Shown here: piece by piece, positions 22,365 through 35,199 of the stretch
Numbering within the stretch: the stretch's first letter is position 1
How the letters are laid out: each line of letters opens with the position of its first letter
NCBI GenBank assembly: GCA_023053545.1
Contig: JAKZAN010000001.1
Coordinates: 1,632,565-1,696,564, forward strand
Source of the DNA: Lepidurus packardi
Lineage: Eukaryota > Arthropoda > Branchiopoda > Notostraca > Triopsidae
DNA: 64,000 nt
Direction of reading: 5' to 3'
The notes under the pieces: generated by a model
Databases searched by the model: none
The model's input: only the letters and a program-made list of their open reading frames with translations
What the model was told of the DNA's origin: nothing
Translations under genes and position numbers: made by a program

Positions 22365-24630
22365 GCTAAACGTTACACATAGTTCCCATCTAAAGTAAAC
22401 AAAAGGAAAACGAAAATCAGAGTCAAACGCACCATGTTCACTCCTCACTCTCACTGACACAAACGAAAACTAGATTTTCCCAAGATTGGAGCGGATAAAG
22501 AAGCTAAACCCCGCCTATGGTCCGAACTACAAGACCGGTAGCTTCTCGAAACGGCGATGTGAAAAGACAGAAAGAGAGTGAGAGAGAGACTTTTTCTATC
22601 TCTCCTCGAGATCAAAAGGTATCCCCCTGATTCTCTTTGCCTCGCTCGACTCTTGGATACAAACTGACCAGTCTGGGGATCCTCTCCCTGGGCTTTTGTT
22701 GAATAACCCAAGAACGGAAACTTCCAAGTCCGGTTTCTTGTTATACCATTCAGCACCCACATAACTGCACCCTTTTCTTCTTCCCCTTTTTTTTTTGTAG
22801 GAGTTAACCCCCCTTTTTGCTTTCCTTATCGGATCCTTTTTTGAACTCGAGTTTTATTGCTACTAAACCCGGCTGCTTGGACTCTTTGGCCCCTTTTATT
22901 ACAGGTACCCTTCTCCATAACCGTAAGGCACCATTAAAACGAGGTGTTGGGTGTTTTCAAAACAATGTTTCCCTTAAAAAAAGGGTCTTAGGACCAAGAT
23001 CATCCCAAAAGCCCAAAAAACAAAGCGGAAAAGACCCAAAATGATCTGGATCTGGATCTCTAAGCAAAAGCGTTGCTCTTCAGGGTATCAGATCGCATAG
23101 TTTCACGATCTACAGGGTTAAAAAGGCTATCTACACAATTGCGTTTGATCCTAGTGTGCCTTTTGTTCCCCAACGCTTGATTTAACCCCCCATCTTCCAA
23201 CAAGGGAGCCATGGTTGCCGCAACCCCTCGATATCTTTGGCACAAATCCCCAGGACAGAAACGACGTTAGGGTTTGCTTTCAGAGAGATAAAGACACACC
23301 CCATACTCCCCATCGGAAAGTTTCGGAAACTATTGTTCCGGAGGCCCTTTTGAGGGATTGAGGGGCAGAATAGTCATAGGAAGAGGGCAAGGAAGGTCCC
23401 CTTTTCCACTAGTATTCCGAGCAGCGCAATCGAACTCAGCGTTTTACCCCCTATTGTTACACCCGTACAGCACAGAGGGTGAATAGCCCCCCTTCCTTCC
23501 TGGGCTGCCAGCATCCCTGCAGCTTTTGGCCAACCCTCTCCATTAGTCGTGAAATTTGAATGGTAAGACTGAAATACTCCGCCAATGAGCACAGCCACCA
23601 AGGCAGCCATATTGCTTCTCGGATTTCCGACTTTTTTTTTTCTTCTTTTTTGCCTTTTTCTCCATGTCTCCCAAGTCTCAACTCGGCTCAAACCCAAACG
23701 AGAAAGCAAAGAATCCTTTTTATTTAGCACACACATGGCTCGCTGAGGAAGTTTTTCTCTTCTATTACTGTTCTATTCAAGAGCTGGAAGATTAGGACAA
23801 TAAAAAATAAATAAAAAAAAAGTCGGGCCAATAACGCTTGTCAAGATGTTGCTCCAAGCTGTGAGATCAGGGGGCCGATCAAAGACTTTTGTTAGCACCT
23901 GTTGTTTAAGTTCAACAACGATGTAAAGATAATTTCCGGACGCAAGACGCCAAGTTTTTGGGTTTGGCGGTTTTGCTTTAACAAGTTCCGCCCCATAGGG
24001 ACGAAGAAACACGGATGGCAACAGCTTGGCTTACTTTTTTCCTGGTAAAAACCCCCGAAACGGTTTCCGTGTTAAGCAACGATGTCGGCTTTAACGCGCC
24101 AGAGAGGGACGAAAGTCGAGTTTCAACAACTCAGACGTCAGAAAGAGAGACAGAGAGAGAAAAAGAGGTGCAATAAAACATAACCCGGGACGTAAGCATT
24201 ATACTAAAAGGTTTGGCTATGAAAACAGGGGTTCTAAGTGTAAGAAAAAAAAAAGGAAAATGCTGTACGCATTCAGAGGAAACACGACTAACAAATTGAT
24301 AGGCGACATGAGGCCCGGGCAATCGCAATCGTAAATCAAGGAGCCCTGATAAGCATCACAGCACACACAATCCTCCAGCGTGTAGGGTCCAATCACCCAC
24401 GCTTGGCTCCCAATGCAGTTTTTTTTTTTATTTTATCGACGCTTGCATGGGTAGCCGAACACAAAAGACAGCTTTAAACGGTGCCCCAAAGAGTGCCACG
24501 GAGCATGGCCAGGGGAAACAAGAACAAGTATCTCGTTAAATGTTCACTCGCTTTTTTTTTGCTTTTTAGATGCTTAGGGACATATTATACTAATTATATT
24601 ATATAGTATAGTATACTAATTATACTAATA
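22365..24630. other. Ubx intron segment with GAGA-type tracts
   Basis: GA-rich tracts lie at 22571..22590 and 24141..24166. No credible gene; minus-strand open frames near 23374..23736 show no domain. TA-rich sequence at 24585..24630 leads into the tandem array. Confidence 0.5.
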
Positions 24631-25400
24631 ATCGAGGCGAAACAGCACAGATGGCGCTGATGTTTATTATTGTTTTACGAAAAGCTTGCGTAAGAAAGTA
24701 ACAATGAAAGAGGCAGTTAATGGCCGGCTTGTTTGGCTTCTGAAAGTACAATTTGCTAAACCACAGTTTGCTTTTCACACAAGTTAAAGCTCTCGTATAC
24801 CTTAGCTTATTGACGCGGAACAGTCAGAGATGGCACTGATGTTTGTTATTGTTTTGTGAAAAGCTTGCGTAAGAAAGTAACAATGAAATAGACAGTTAAT
24901 GGCCGGCTTGTTTGGCTTCTGAAAAGTACAGTTTGCTAAACCACAGTTTGCTTTTCACACAAGTTAAAGCTTTCGTATACCTTAGCTTATTGACGCGGAA
25001 CAGTCAGAGATGGCACTGATGTTTGTTATTGTTTTGTGAAAAGCTTGCGTTATAAAGTAACAATGAAATAGACAGTTAATGGCCGGCTTGTTTGGCTTCT
25101 GAAAAGTACAATTTGCTAAACCAGTTTTCTTTTTTCACACAAGTTAAGGATCTCGTATACTAATTATTGAGGCGAAACAGCACAGATGGCGCTGATGTTT
25201 GTTATTGTTTTGCGGAAAGCTTGCGTTATAAAGTAACAATGAAAGATACAGTTAATGGCCGGCTTGTTTGGCTTCTGAAAAGTACAATTTGCTAAACTAC
25301 AGTTTGCTTTTTTCACACAAGTTAAGGCTCTCGTATACCTTAGCTTATTGACGCGCAACAATCACAGATGGCACTGATGTTTGTGATTGTTGTGCGTAAG
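24631..25400 (+). repeat. Tandem array of repeat family A, about 180 bp unit
   Basis: The anchor ATGGC(G/A)CTGATGTTT recurs at 24651, 24830, 25010, 25186 and 25368, giving periods of 179, 180, 176 and 182 bp. Each unit also contains AAGCTTGCGT, TTAATGGCCGGCTTGTTTGG and CTCGTATAC. The second and third units are almost identical, implying recent unequal exchange. The last unit is interrupted after the anchor by unrelated A/G-rich sequence. Confidence 0.93.
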
Positions 25401-25575
25401 AAAGAAAGGAAAGAAATAGATACAAATTGCTCTTAGAATAGATATTAATAGACGCTAGTAGAAATAGATGCTAATAGAGGCTATTCTACGCTTATTTAGC
25501 TTCTGAAAAGTGTGTTCACCATAGTTTGCTGTAGCAACATTATGTCCAAATCAAGCCGTCGAACTTTCGGCACAA
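25401..25575. repeat. Broken terminal unit of repeat family A
   Basis: After an insertion-like A/G- and TAGA-rich stretch (about 25395..25495), family sequence resumes (TTAGCTTCTGAAAAGT, GTTTGCTGTAGC, TCCAAATCAAGCCG). This tail is shared with the single copy at 15655..15870 but absent from inner array units, so it probably marks the true end of the ancestral element. Confidence 0.65.
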
Positions 25576-28523
25576 GATTTCTCGAAAACGGCTTGCCACA
25601 CCAGATGCCATTTGTGCAAGCTGTCTCGTTATTTCGTTATTCTTTTTAAAAAGTGGAGGGAAATGGAGCCTTAGTATGCTCCATTCTCAGTCACAAAATG
25701 AAGGGAAAAGAAGTCGATTGCAGCCCTAAAAGTTTCGCACTGATTTTGTCACGTACTACAGCCACTAGTCCAGTTTTCCTGTTCTGTTTCGTTATCAGGT
25801 GCTAACATTTATTACAGGACTATTGTAAATGCGTGCCCGGAATGGCGATGCTAGTTGTTGATTAAGTCCCCCAAAAAACAAGCTTGTCTGCCTTTAAAAA
25901 CACCCCCCTCTTTCATTTGTTAAGTCAGAAAGGCAGCTGACTAAAAGAATAAAAAGGAAAAAAAACAAAACAAGATTTACCTGAGCATGTCGTCAAAACC
26001 TGCTTTGGGAAGTGAAAACATTTCGAGTCACAAAACCCCGCAACGGATCGCTAAATCCTACTTGAACAAGCTTTTATTCCTGTCCTTTCCGTCTTTCTCT
26101 CTTTTCCTGCACAGTTGCAACAGCTTCATTTCGTTGGGAAATAAGCCAGTCGACGGCAAAATGACCCTTGACTTACAGCTGAAGCGAGCTGAAGAGCTGA
26201 AGACCTGATACAACACAACACACTACTCCCATCTGTTACGATCACTCATGTATCATCTCCGCACGTTTAATTGCATCCAAGTCCTTCAAAAACCCGCTCA
26301 TCTTCATTCCCCCAGATGACCTCTTCAGAAGCCACTCAAGTACAAAGATCCTCCAGTCTTGGGCTCTTTAAGGCTTGCATTTTCCATCTGACCTACATAA
26401 CTTTAAGATATACAGTAATTTTTTTTAACAAAAATCAACGAAACCCAAACACATAACTCTTGCCGCTATTTCCTGACTGCCTCTGTGTAAAGATGCGAGT
26501 CGAACGCATCTTTCAGCTCGTTCTTTTCGCTTGAAAAGACTTGTCCATGGCAGGAAGAAAATATTAGGGTAGGGAATCCGGCGTCGAGCCTATATCCGTA
26601 GAGCAAAAAGCCTTAACTTTCCTCTTTTTCTTTCGTTCTCTGCGAGGCTGTGAAGATGTAAAAAAAAAACACCCCATAAGGTTCTGAAATCAACTTTGGG
26701 GCCTGCAACAAGACCGAGAGAGAGAAAATAATTATCGGGTTGAAGAAGAAAAACGGGGGGCAATGCGCCAAAGGAAAAAAAAAAAGGGAGCAGACTGTTT
26801 CAATCGTGGTTGTGTGTCCCTGAGTCTTTGGATCCTTTGGCCCGATCCAGCTCCTTGTGTTCATCAACCAGGGGCTTGGAAGAAGCAAAGCAAGCTAGCA
26901 GCTCTCAGTAGAGCCTGATAAAGCGAGAATCTGGCACGAAGGCAACGAGCGGAAAAAGAGCCAAGGGCCCAGGGAACTATCGTACGTCGCGGAAGAGCAC
27001 GGATCGCGGAATCCACGACAGTGACGCACACATGTACAGTACGCCGAGCAACGGTTCCCGACCACAAAGGTTCCCAAGAAAAGGCCAACGCTGGAAGCCA
27101 GAGCCTCAGACATGAAAACTTATATGCCCCCTTCATCACTGTCCAAGCATAAGGGACGTAAACGTATATGCACTGGAAAGCATGGCAAAAGTTTTGACGC
27201 TAACACGTCCAAAGAGAACGCAAAAGAAAAGAGGCAAAAGTACAACAAAAGCAGCTCAGGATCACTCACTAACATACATTACGCTAAGGGCGGTCCATGT
27301 ATCCGTCTTAGGTCATAAATTATTGCTAATTTTAATGGAAACCCGACGTTTTCATAAAGAAGCCTCTTTTTCTATTGATCATTTTGTTCTTATTTCTTTC
27401 TTTCTTATTTCTTTCTCGTCTGCAAAAAGCTTGTTTAGAAGAATAGAGTTCTTTGCCGTTATGAAGTGTTTGTGTAAAAGAAAGGCATTAAAACCCAAAT
27501 TGTGGTCCAACACGACAAGGTTATTATAGCGGCCAACCCCCAATATCTCAAGTAACGCATTCCTTTAATTTGCAGAAAAGTACCAGCCAAATGAAATTAA
27601 TTACAAGGGAGCGAATACGGAAAAGGTTAGATTGAAAGGTTTTACTACGCAGGTTTACACAAAAAGCTTTTCATTTCAATGTCGCATGCTGAGTTTTGGA
27701 ACCGCCGCTGTGAACATAACGCCATAACACTGACCTTTAGCAGTTTAAAGGATAATTACAAACTTACAAACTTCCCTTTTTCTCTCGACGAAGGAATTCC
27801 CAACCCAAACCTTTTTTAATTTGTTACTTCCTTTCACTGTTCCAGAAGAAAAGGGACTTTTAAGTTAACCTGAATAGGGGGCGGGTTTTCTTCTGTTTCT
27901 GAATTGAAGGTTGCCAAATATCCCATTGTTGTAGGAAATAAGAGTCTCGGTATATCCATTTCCCACACGTATAAATACCCTATCTTCAGTTATGAGGAAG
28001 ATGGCGTGAAAACAAGCTGACTACATGACAGAGACCCTAATATAGGCACTTACATGTGTCTTGCTGGTAACAATCCCCACTTTCCCGCCTTGGGATCGTT
28101 CATGCCATCAGAACTAGCAATTACTACAACGCCAGGTCCCTTTATGCAGAACGGAAAACGACTTCCAAGCATGACAACTCGCATTAGTTCGGCAAAAAAA
28201 AAAAAAAAAAAAAAAAAACACTACAGCAAAGAACCTCCAATGCAACGAGTCAGTGTCCTAACCGCAAACTCCCAAATTAACGCCCAATAGCAACATTAGA
28301 CTACTTTAAAACCGCTATAAGTGGCCTCCCAAGACGTTTTTACGATCTTCCAAGTGAAACTATGGCTGTTTTCACCCAAAACCCGCCTCCTTCGAACATT
28401 TCACACATTGAGTGAATACGCAGCAACGTAAATTTTCTGACTTGTTTAGCCCCAAATACGACAAAGGTCCTCCTCTCCTGTCAGTTATTTTATTTCCGTC
28501 CTTCTCTCATTTTTAGCATATTT
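25576..28523. other. Ubx intron segment, no gene seen
   Basis: Contains a small perfect hairpin at 26489..26513 and a run of about 24 A at 28195..28218. TAAT cores occur near 27595..27603 (AAATTAATTA). No recognisable coding sequence. Confidence 0.5.
26489..26513. other. Perfect 9-bp hairpin
   Basis: AAAGATGCG (26489..26497) and CGCATCTTT (26505..26513) are perfect complements around a 7-base loop AGTCGAA. It is short enough to be chance; no known RNA family is recognised, and it is not a histone-type 3' stem-loop. Confidence 0.5.
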
Positions 28524-28870
28524 TTGAAAAGAAATTTGGAAAGAAATTCTTAAAAGAATTTTCGGAAAGAAATGTTGAAACGAAACGAATTAAGGATGTT
28601 TGGAAAGAAATTCTTAAAAGCAATCTTAAATGAAATTTGGAAAGAAATTCTTAAAAGAAATTTGAAAAGAAATTTGGAACGAAATTCTTAAAAGAATTTT
28701 TGGAAAGAAATGTTGAAACGAAACGAATTAAGGATGTTTGGAAAGAAATTCTTAAAAGAAATCTTAAATGAAATTTGGAAAGGATGTTTGGAAAGAAATT
28801 CTTAAAAGAATTTTGGAAAGAAATGTTGAAACGAACCGAATTTTTAAACGAAATTGCTTTTAAACGAATC
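28524..28870. repeat. Purine-rich nested tandem repeat
   Basis: A short motif, GGAAAGAAATTCTTAAAAGAA, recurs with variants. A larger unit ending ATGTTGAAACGAA(A/C)CGAATT repeats about three times (near 28571, 28709 and 28822). The organisation is a repeat within a repeat, almost purely A/G/T on this strand. Confidence 0.9.
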
Positions 28871-30251
28871 TGCTAAGGAAAACTACACAAGTTTGGATCA
28901 ACAGCTCACGCCAAACACTGTCCAAGTTTTTGAAGGAAATTTTCCAGACAAGAAGCTAAAAACCAAGACATAGATCCCCGCAGACAGGGCTCGGGCATCT
29001 CTCCCAAAAGTCGGAAAGAAACGACACGCAATTTTGGCTCTTTCTTCAACTGCCAATGAGTCCTAAGGGCCTTTTTATTTCGCTTTTCTGTCTTTTTTCT
29101 TTTTCCCCGACATCCCCATCTGCCCCCTAGTAATTCGAAGCCAAGCCCTGCCCTTGCGCTAAGATTCTAGCCAACTGTGCAAGCCCCGCAAACGCCATTT
29201 TGAGCCCGTCTTTTCCTTCGTCGGCAGACACGTTAGGCCTAGCACGTTATTATTATGCTCCCGTTGCGTGCTAGGGATAGCCACACCCTCCGTAGACTTT
29301 AGGCAAGGGGGTCCCTCGCCAGATCTACTTGTAGCAAACTAAACACGCCTATAAATCGCCTCACAAGTAAAAATAAAGACTTGTCGAAAGCCAAGAACGT
29401 TTCCTAAAAAGCCCTAGACTTTGGTACTTCCGTTTCGGGGCCAACGGACGAGATTCTGAGCGCTTTTCAAGTTTCATGGAACCCAGAGCGGCGACACACT
29501 ACTCAGAAACTTTCAAAATACGGCTTTCAAAATAATCCCATTACTCGTCTCCCAGGCCACCTCAACACCTTAAAAATCCGTCTTAAATCTTCCAAAGCCT
29601 AAAAAGTGAAAAAGCAAACCCCGGAGGACTCCATTACAGTTTCCAAGCGAGGCCCTAATCTCATTTAAAGAAAAAAAAAAAAAAAAAAAATTCTTTTCAC
29701 CCCTCGACATCTTACTTTGCACCCCCCAAAACTAACCCCCGCCGTTCAATCCTCCTTTCAACTTGGTAACTTTGAAAATCTTAGCCTTTTTTAAAAAGAA
29801 AAAAAAAGAAACCCCAAAGAGAGGGAGAATTTTCTTTCTAAAATGCGCAACTAAATCACGAAAACCGCCCCTTTGATTTCCACACCTTCCAACAAAAGGT
29901 CCCAACACAGAATTTTTCAACACCCCCCCCCAAAATTTCCCAAACCTTTCCATCGTCTCTTCAATCAATATTCTCTAAAAATATTACAAAAAATCTCTCC
30001 AAATTTCCTCCCCGTTTTTTTCCTTTTCCCCCAGATATTCCATAAAGATGTCGAGGCCCTTCTGAAAACCTTGTGATGTCTTCCAGCAAGTCATAAAACA
30101 GTATAGCCAGCACCCTTTTTCGTGGGTCTGCTTATATACACCTCTGCCAATACCCTTCTAAGGAGAAAAAAAAAAATAAAAAAAAAAAATCTGAAGGGCA
30201 AACGGGGAAAATTCCAGAATAAACCATTTTTTTAAGAGGGAAGGTCTTCAG
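28871..30251. other. Ubx intron segment with YY1-like site
   Basis: AACGCCATTTTG at about 29194..29205 is a good match to the PHO/YY1 core. A run of about 20 A lies near 29670..29690. No recognisable gene. Confidence 0.45.
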
Positions 30252-30914
30252 ATGCTGTGCCTGTATCTTTTAAGACGTGGGAACAGGCAGAAAAAGAGTG
30301 GCTTGGTAAGTTACTCTAAAAAAAAATTGTGTCGGTCAACCATAAAGATCCAGTCATGTGTATACGCTGTGTTTTCCTTTTCCCAGGTCACAATAAAAAC
30401 AAAGCAAAAAAAGTTGAAAAGAGACAAGGAACAGTGTGACGAAGGCCCAGCTACCCAATGGCTACTGTATACGAAGCTTTTGGTGTTTTTAACCATGGGA
30501 AAAAAAGGAAGTCCCCGAAAAAACCAATCCAGTAGCTCGCCCTTGTTGTTTCACATCTTGTTTTTAGTTGTCCGTCTGCTGTGTAAAGTGTCGCTCGATA
30601 TATGCAAAGCCGGGGATCCCTGTGCAATGCATGCACAACACACGCACGAGGCGCTTGTTCCATTTCCTTTTCCGTGTCAACCAGTAATTTGCTCTTGTCT
30701 GTGTATCACCGTTTTTGTGAGTTGTTCCTGGGCTTGTCCTGTCAGTACACGTGAAAAAGCGATGGGGCGACGACGATTACATGCTACGAGGTGCTGCAGC
30801 GCCAGAGATAGTACAGAGGCAGTCGACGACCATCGGGTAGATAGTCTTCGCTCGGGCGAAATGACGGACGGGCTGGGCTGCGTTCCCACCCCACCTTTGC
30901 CGAACAATTTCTAA
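30252..30914 (+). other. Long unexplained open frame (220 codons), antisense in Ubx intron
   Basis: This is the longest open frame in the window that is neither Hox coding, antisense of Hox coding, nor a tandem repeat. It starts at an ATG and is Lys/Ser/Cys-rich, with a hydrophobic stretch near residues 100-115 (LLFHILFLVVRLLCK). I recognise no domain, and amino-acid use looks unpatterned. Given the window size a chance frame of this length is possible. It could be an exon of an antisense transcript, but I do not call it a gene. Confidence 0.2.
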
Positions 30915-31230
30915 TTACACAGACTATACCACACCGCTCACGCTCCCAATATGATATGTTAGCTGCCAGACAAAGGGGCGGAGGAGGGAGAGAGAGACTC
31001 CCAACTTGTATATCCCACTATGTGTGTTTTCTGAAAGCCTCCGAGTTCCATGGCATTCTGTTATGGATTACCGCGTGTCAGGGTAAGTATCTCAGGCTAA
31101 CCTTGTCGAAGCACATTACCCTATACAGCGCACGCCCTCCCCCCCAAATAGGATTACACAACCACTATATCGCCATGACGACAAGCTACTGCCCTTTATG
31201 GCACGAGATTTCCATGTCTGTCTCATCCAT
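30915..31230. other. Ubx intron spacer
   Basis: A GA-rich stretch lies near 30983..30996. Nothing else recognised. Confidence 0.5.
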
Positions 31231-31417
31231 CTTTTCTAATTTCCTTTTCAATATTTTTTTAAATGAAGAAATTACGTTATTAAAGTTAAAAATATCTTTT
31301 CTAACTTTTCAATATTTTTTTAAATGAAGAAATTACGTTATTACAGTTAAAAATATCTTTTCTAACTTTTCAATATTTTTTTAAATGAAGAAATTACGTT
31401 ATTAAAGTTATAAAATA
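31231..31417. repeat. Tandem triplication, 61-65 bp unit
   Basis: Three copies start with CTTTTCTAA at 31231, 31296 and 31357, and each contains TTTAAATGAAGAAATTACG followed by TTATTA(A/C)AGTTA. Copies two and three are near-identical and the first has a 4-base insertion. Each unit carries an AATTAC homeodomain-like core. Confidence 0.95.
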
Positions 31418-31565
31418 ATAAAATAAAGTTATTACGACTATTGTTGAACTATTACTGGGCTATTCCTATTTAATTTTAATTAATGGACACGGTCTCGTTT
31501 CTAAATGGACGCTAATTAAGGGGGCATTGCAGTGTTTATGATGAGTAATTAAAGTTGGACTATGG
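31418..31565. promoter_or_regulatory. Cluster of TAATTA homeodomain-type sites in Ubx intron
   Basis: TTTAATTTTAATTAATGG (31469..31486), GCTAATTAAG (31511..31520) and GAGTAATTAAAG (31553..31564) lie within 100 bp. TAATTA is the core recognised by Antp-class homeodomains, and intronic Ubx enhancers are known in Drosophila. The region is AT-rich, so some matches are expected by chance. Confidence 0.3.
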
Positions 31566-34355
31566 TTTTGTTTGGAAAAGACTTTAGTCAGTTTTATGCT
31601 CTTATTTTGCTTCGGTATTTTTTTTTATATAGATATATGTGTGAAATTTGCTTACGGACCTAGCGGATTCCTAGCGCTTTGCTTTATGAGTATGGACTCC
31701 TTTTATTACTTGATAGTATTATTACATGATAGTAAAGCTTTTATCATTCTAAATTGATAGTTCATTTAAGCTTTGTTATTCTATTATTCATTGCCCAGCT
31801 GTTTGTCCAACACTTTTATTACAGTAGTATGGCGTGACGGTAGTACTAATGCCCCCACTGTAGCAGTTCCCAAATTATAGAGCCAAAAAAGCTAATGCAC
31901 TCTTGCTAGTTACCAATTACGCTAACTATAGTATCAATGGAGTAGACGTTTTCTTTGACATTCTTTTAACATTACCATAACAACTTAATAGCACTATCTC
32001 TTATCTAAAAAAAAAGCACAAAACGTTATATAAATAGTTATTAAGATGTAACTAATTATCCACAGCTTCCCCATGAATCCGGTTCAGAACACATCTATAA
32101 AAAAAAACTCCTAAACATAAGCTTGACATGTGGGATTAATTTTTTTTTTATTATTATTTTCGGCAAACTCCCACGTCACGATCTGGGGAAACCTAGCCTG
32201 GACATGAGCATTATAACGCCACAGCAGAACATGGAGCGCATATAGGGACTCCCATGCACTTTCCGTGGTTTTATGGCTTGTATTATTGCTACCGCATCAC
32301 ATAAAGCTTGCCCATAAGGAGAACCAAGGGGTCTTAACTCATACTCCCAAATAACTTAGCCTTAGCTTCTACAACCTATCTTCAACTACTACCAGTTTCT
32401 CTTTTTTCTCCAAGTGGAACCTTGTTTCTCCCTTTCTTCCCTCATCCTCATCCGTCCGCTTTTATTTAATTTATTTCATTATATTTAATAAGGCGCAGGC
32501 TTATGCCTACTACCTTTCTTTCGATATCTACAATCTGGATTTCGATCATCACCATAACATCATGAGTGGGTTTGTGTTCCACTCTTTAACTTGGGTAAGC
32601 AATCCAAGAGTAAGGATTTATTTCATTTATTTCTTCTCGAAAAGATCCGAAAACAATAAACTCAAACATTCCCTCTTTCTAAGTTTTCCGAATACAAGTA
32701 AAGCTCTGTTCTGCATGGAAGTCTATGCTTGTCTATGTTAATGAGGAATCAGGAGAGTGCAAAGGAAAACGTCCAAATCGCGCATATAACGGTTAACTCG
32801 AAAACCGAGGTTACACATGCCCGAGAGAGGAGAGAGAGAATTCGGACATCATTATTCAAGCTAGGCAAAAGGGAGGGGGAAGTAAACACATCCAACACAC
32901 TGTACACGCTTCTGCTTCCCGCGGGAAGATGATACTCCAATAACGATAGAGCCACGTCTAACGATATAGCGCTCGTCCAAAAGGATTAATAAGCATTCGG
33001 GTTTCCCCTCTCATCCTTCGCCTATGTTCCCAGTGACCTTTTTTTCCGTTTTTTTTTCGTCCTCCTCCCTGCTACGCTCTATACACGTTATTAAATCATA
33101 CCTCAGCGCTTAGAGCGCCGAGCTTCTTCCATTAATCTCTGGGGCTGATACTCCTCCTTCGCGCTCTTTGGGGAGCCCCATCAAGACAAACCCCGCACTT
33201 TTATCTCTCCATCTCACTCGCTTAACAAACCTGACGCACAAAGCTGAAAAGGCCTACAACCTTTTCTTCTCCTTTTGCTCCGCCATCGGACGCCCTACAC
33301 CGTCAAAAGCCCGTTCTTTCTTAAACGCTGCGATGCGGCTAGAGAGTCTCGCTATAGGTCCATGACTTCCTCACTCTTTCCTTAAACATCCCAGAAATCC
33401 AACGGGATAAGAAGCCAGTCGGGACAATAGCGAGAGCTTCGTTTCACAACCTTATACACAAGCTGGGAACATTGATGGACGTCCATGACCGTTCCTTTTC
33501 CGCCATTCCTCTCCCAACCACCATAAATCCCCACTTTTTTTTTATTTTCTCTATAATTTTCTTTCTCTCCATCTCCCTCTCTTTCTCTCTTATTCCTCAT
33601 ACTTTCTAATACAGCTCTCCATCATACGAAACCTCTAGCCCCCCTCCCCCCTGTTCATGCATTGCTCATCAAGTTTCAGCCCAACCAGGGGGTACAAGTT
33701 TTGGGTTGGTTCTCAGATGGTTCAACTTCAGCCAGCCAGCCCCATAGGCACAAGTCCCTGTATCTCTATGTATGTATACACGGCAGAGAGAGGGAGATTC
33801 GCCATACAAAGGGGACGTACTGTACGTACTAGACGCAGTATACACAGCTTCCGCGGATGTGCACTCGACTGGGTCCAACTAATGGCCAATGACATCACAC
33901 ACGCAAACCTATATGAATCATGCGACCCCTATTCTATGCTCCAGCCATGAGACAACATTTTAGCCCCCTAAAAAAGAAGGAAAAAAGAGGGATAAAAGAA
34001 AAGAACGCTGCTCACCCTGCCATTAGAAGGGGGAAGGAACTGTCGTATTTTTATACTTTTTTTTCCAAGGGTCCGATATATATATACTGTATCTTCTCTT
34101 GTGTTTGTGTTCGTATAGGGGAGTCAATACTTTTCGGGAGACAAAGACAATGACGTTAGAGTGTCCTGAGTATGTGCCAAGAAAAACTATTGCCCCTTTA
34201 CAGGCCACCGAAACTGAAAAGAAACTAAGCGCAAAATTGCGAAAGAACTTAAAGTCACCTTGTTTCCTGGTCCGTGAAATTACCTACGTAATTACAGCTA
34301 TTTGAAGCGGTGACTTTGTAAGTCAGCCCCGAAACGAGTTTGCTACAATGAGAAC
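31566..34355. other. Ubx intron segment, no gene seen
   Basis: AT-rich to about 32.2 kb with scattered TAATTA cores (for example near 31907..31922 and 32049..32058), then more mixed sequence. A GAGAGGAGAGAGAGA tract lies at about 32824..32839. No recognisable coding sequence or structured RNA. Confidence 0.5.
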
Positions 34356-34768
34356 GTATTCTTTTTTGCCCGCGGACACGCTTACTTTTCTTTCTTTTTT
34401 TGGTTTTTTGTCGCTGCAATGGACAGTACTTGTTCCATTTCAATGAATCAATTTACAAGGACAGTTCAACTTGCGATTCTTAAAACCGTGGGACTTCACC
34501 CTCCATTGTTAGTACTTTGGGCAGCTATTTAGCAAGCTCTATCACTTGCAATATTGATCTTGCAATATCTTGCAATATTGCAAACATCTTGGCGGCCCAC
34601 AACCCTCCATTGTTAGTACTTTTCTGTTAATTCTTTTTTGCCCGCGGACACGCTTACTTTTCTTTCTTTTTGGTCTTTTGTCTCTGCAATGGACAGTACT
34701 TGTTTCATTTCAATGAATCAATTTACAAGGGCAGTTGAACTTGCGATTCTTAAAACCGTGGGACTTGT
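34356..34768 (+). repeat. Dispersed repeat family B, two truncated copies in tandem
   Basis: Copy one (34356..34544) contains TTTGCCCGCGGACACGCTTA, GCAATGGACAGTACTTG, ACCGTGGGACTTCACCC and ends AGCAAGCTCTATCA. Copy two (34545..34768) has the 5' part (TTGCAATATTGCAAACATCT, TTGGCGGCCC) and stops after GTGGGACTTG. Together they match the full copy at 39638..39887. No terminal repeats or coding frame recognised. Confidence 0.9.
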
Positions 34769-35199
34769 TGGCAAACGTTTGTATTTTTAAGAATTTGCTT
34801 AAATATGCTTATTGCAGTCATGTGTCCGAAGTTTCTGTCTTTAAGTTGGATGTTTGCACACCATCCCACGGTTTTATCACGTATTCTTTTGAGAATGTTG
34901 CCATTCCAACGCGTGCAATAAATTACACAGCCGGATGTTCTATTTGCAGACATATTAACGTTTATCACTTTGAAGGCCACGGTGTACTGCAAGTAGTTGA
35001 TCCTTTTTTGTCACAAGAGGGCACTGATGTCATACCATTTTTCAATTTAATTTCATGAACTTTTAACCAGAAATTAAAAGAAACAGAAAGACCTTTCCCT
35101 AGAAAAGCCTTTCCCTTCAACTTCCCAAACATTACTATCGTAATACAATTTCATTCACATTCAATTTTAATGCACCCAGAATGAAAATGTTCGAAGCCA
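34769..35199. other. Sequence between family B repeat and minisatellite
   Basis: A 107-codon open frame (34735..35058, plus) starts inside the family B repeat and runs through this segment; it has several Cys/His but no recognisable domain. The motif ATCCCACGGTTTTATCACG near 34863 is an inverted echo of the ACCGTGGGA motif of family B, so this could be part of a longer element. Confidence 0.4.
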
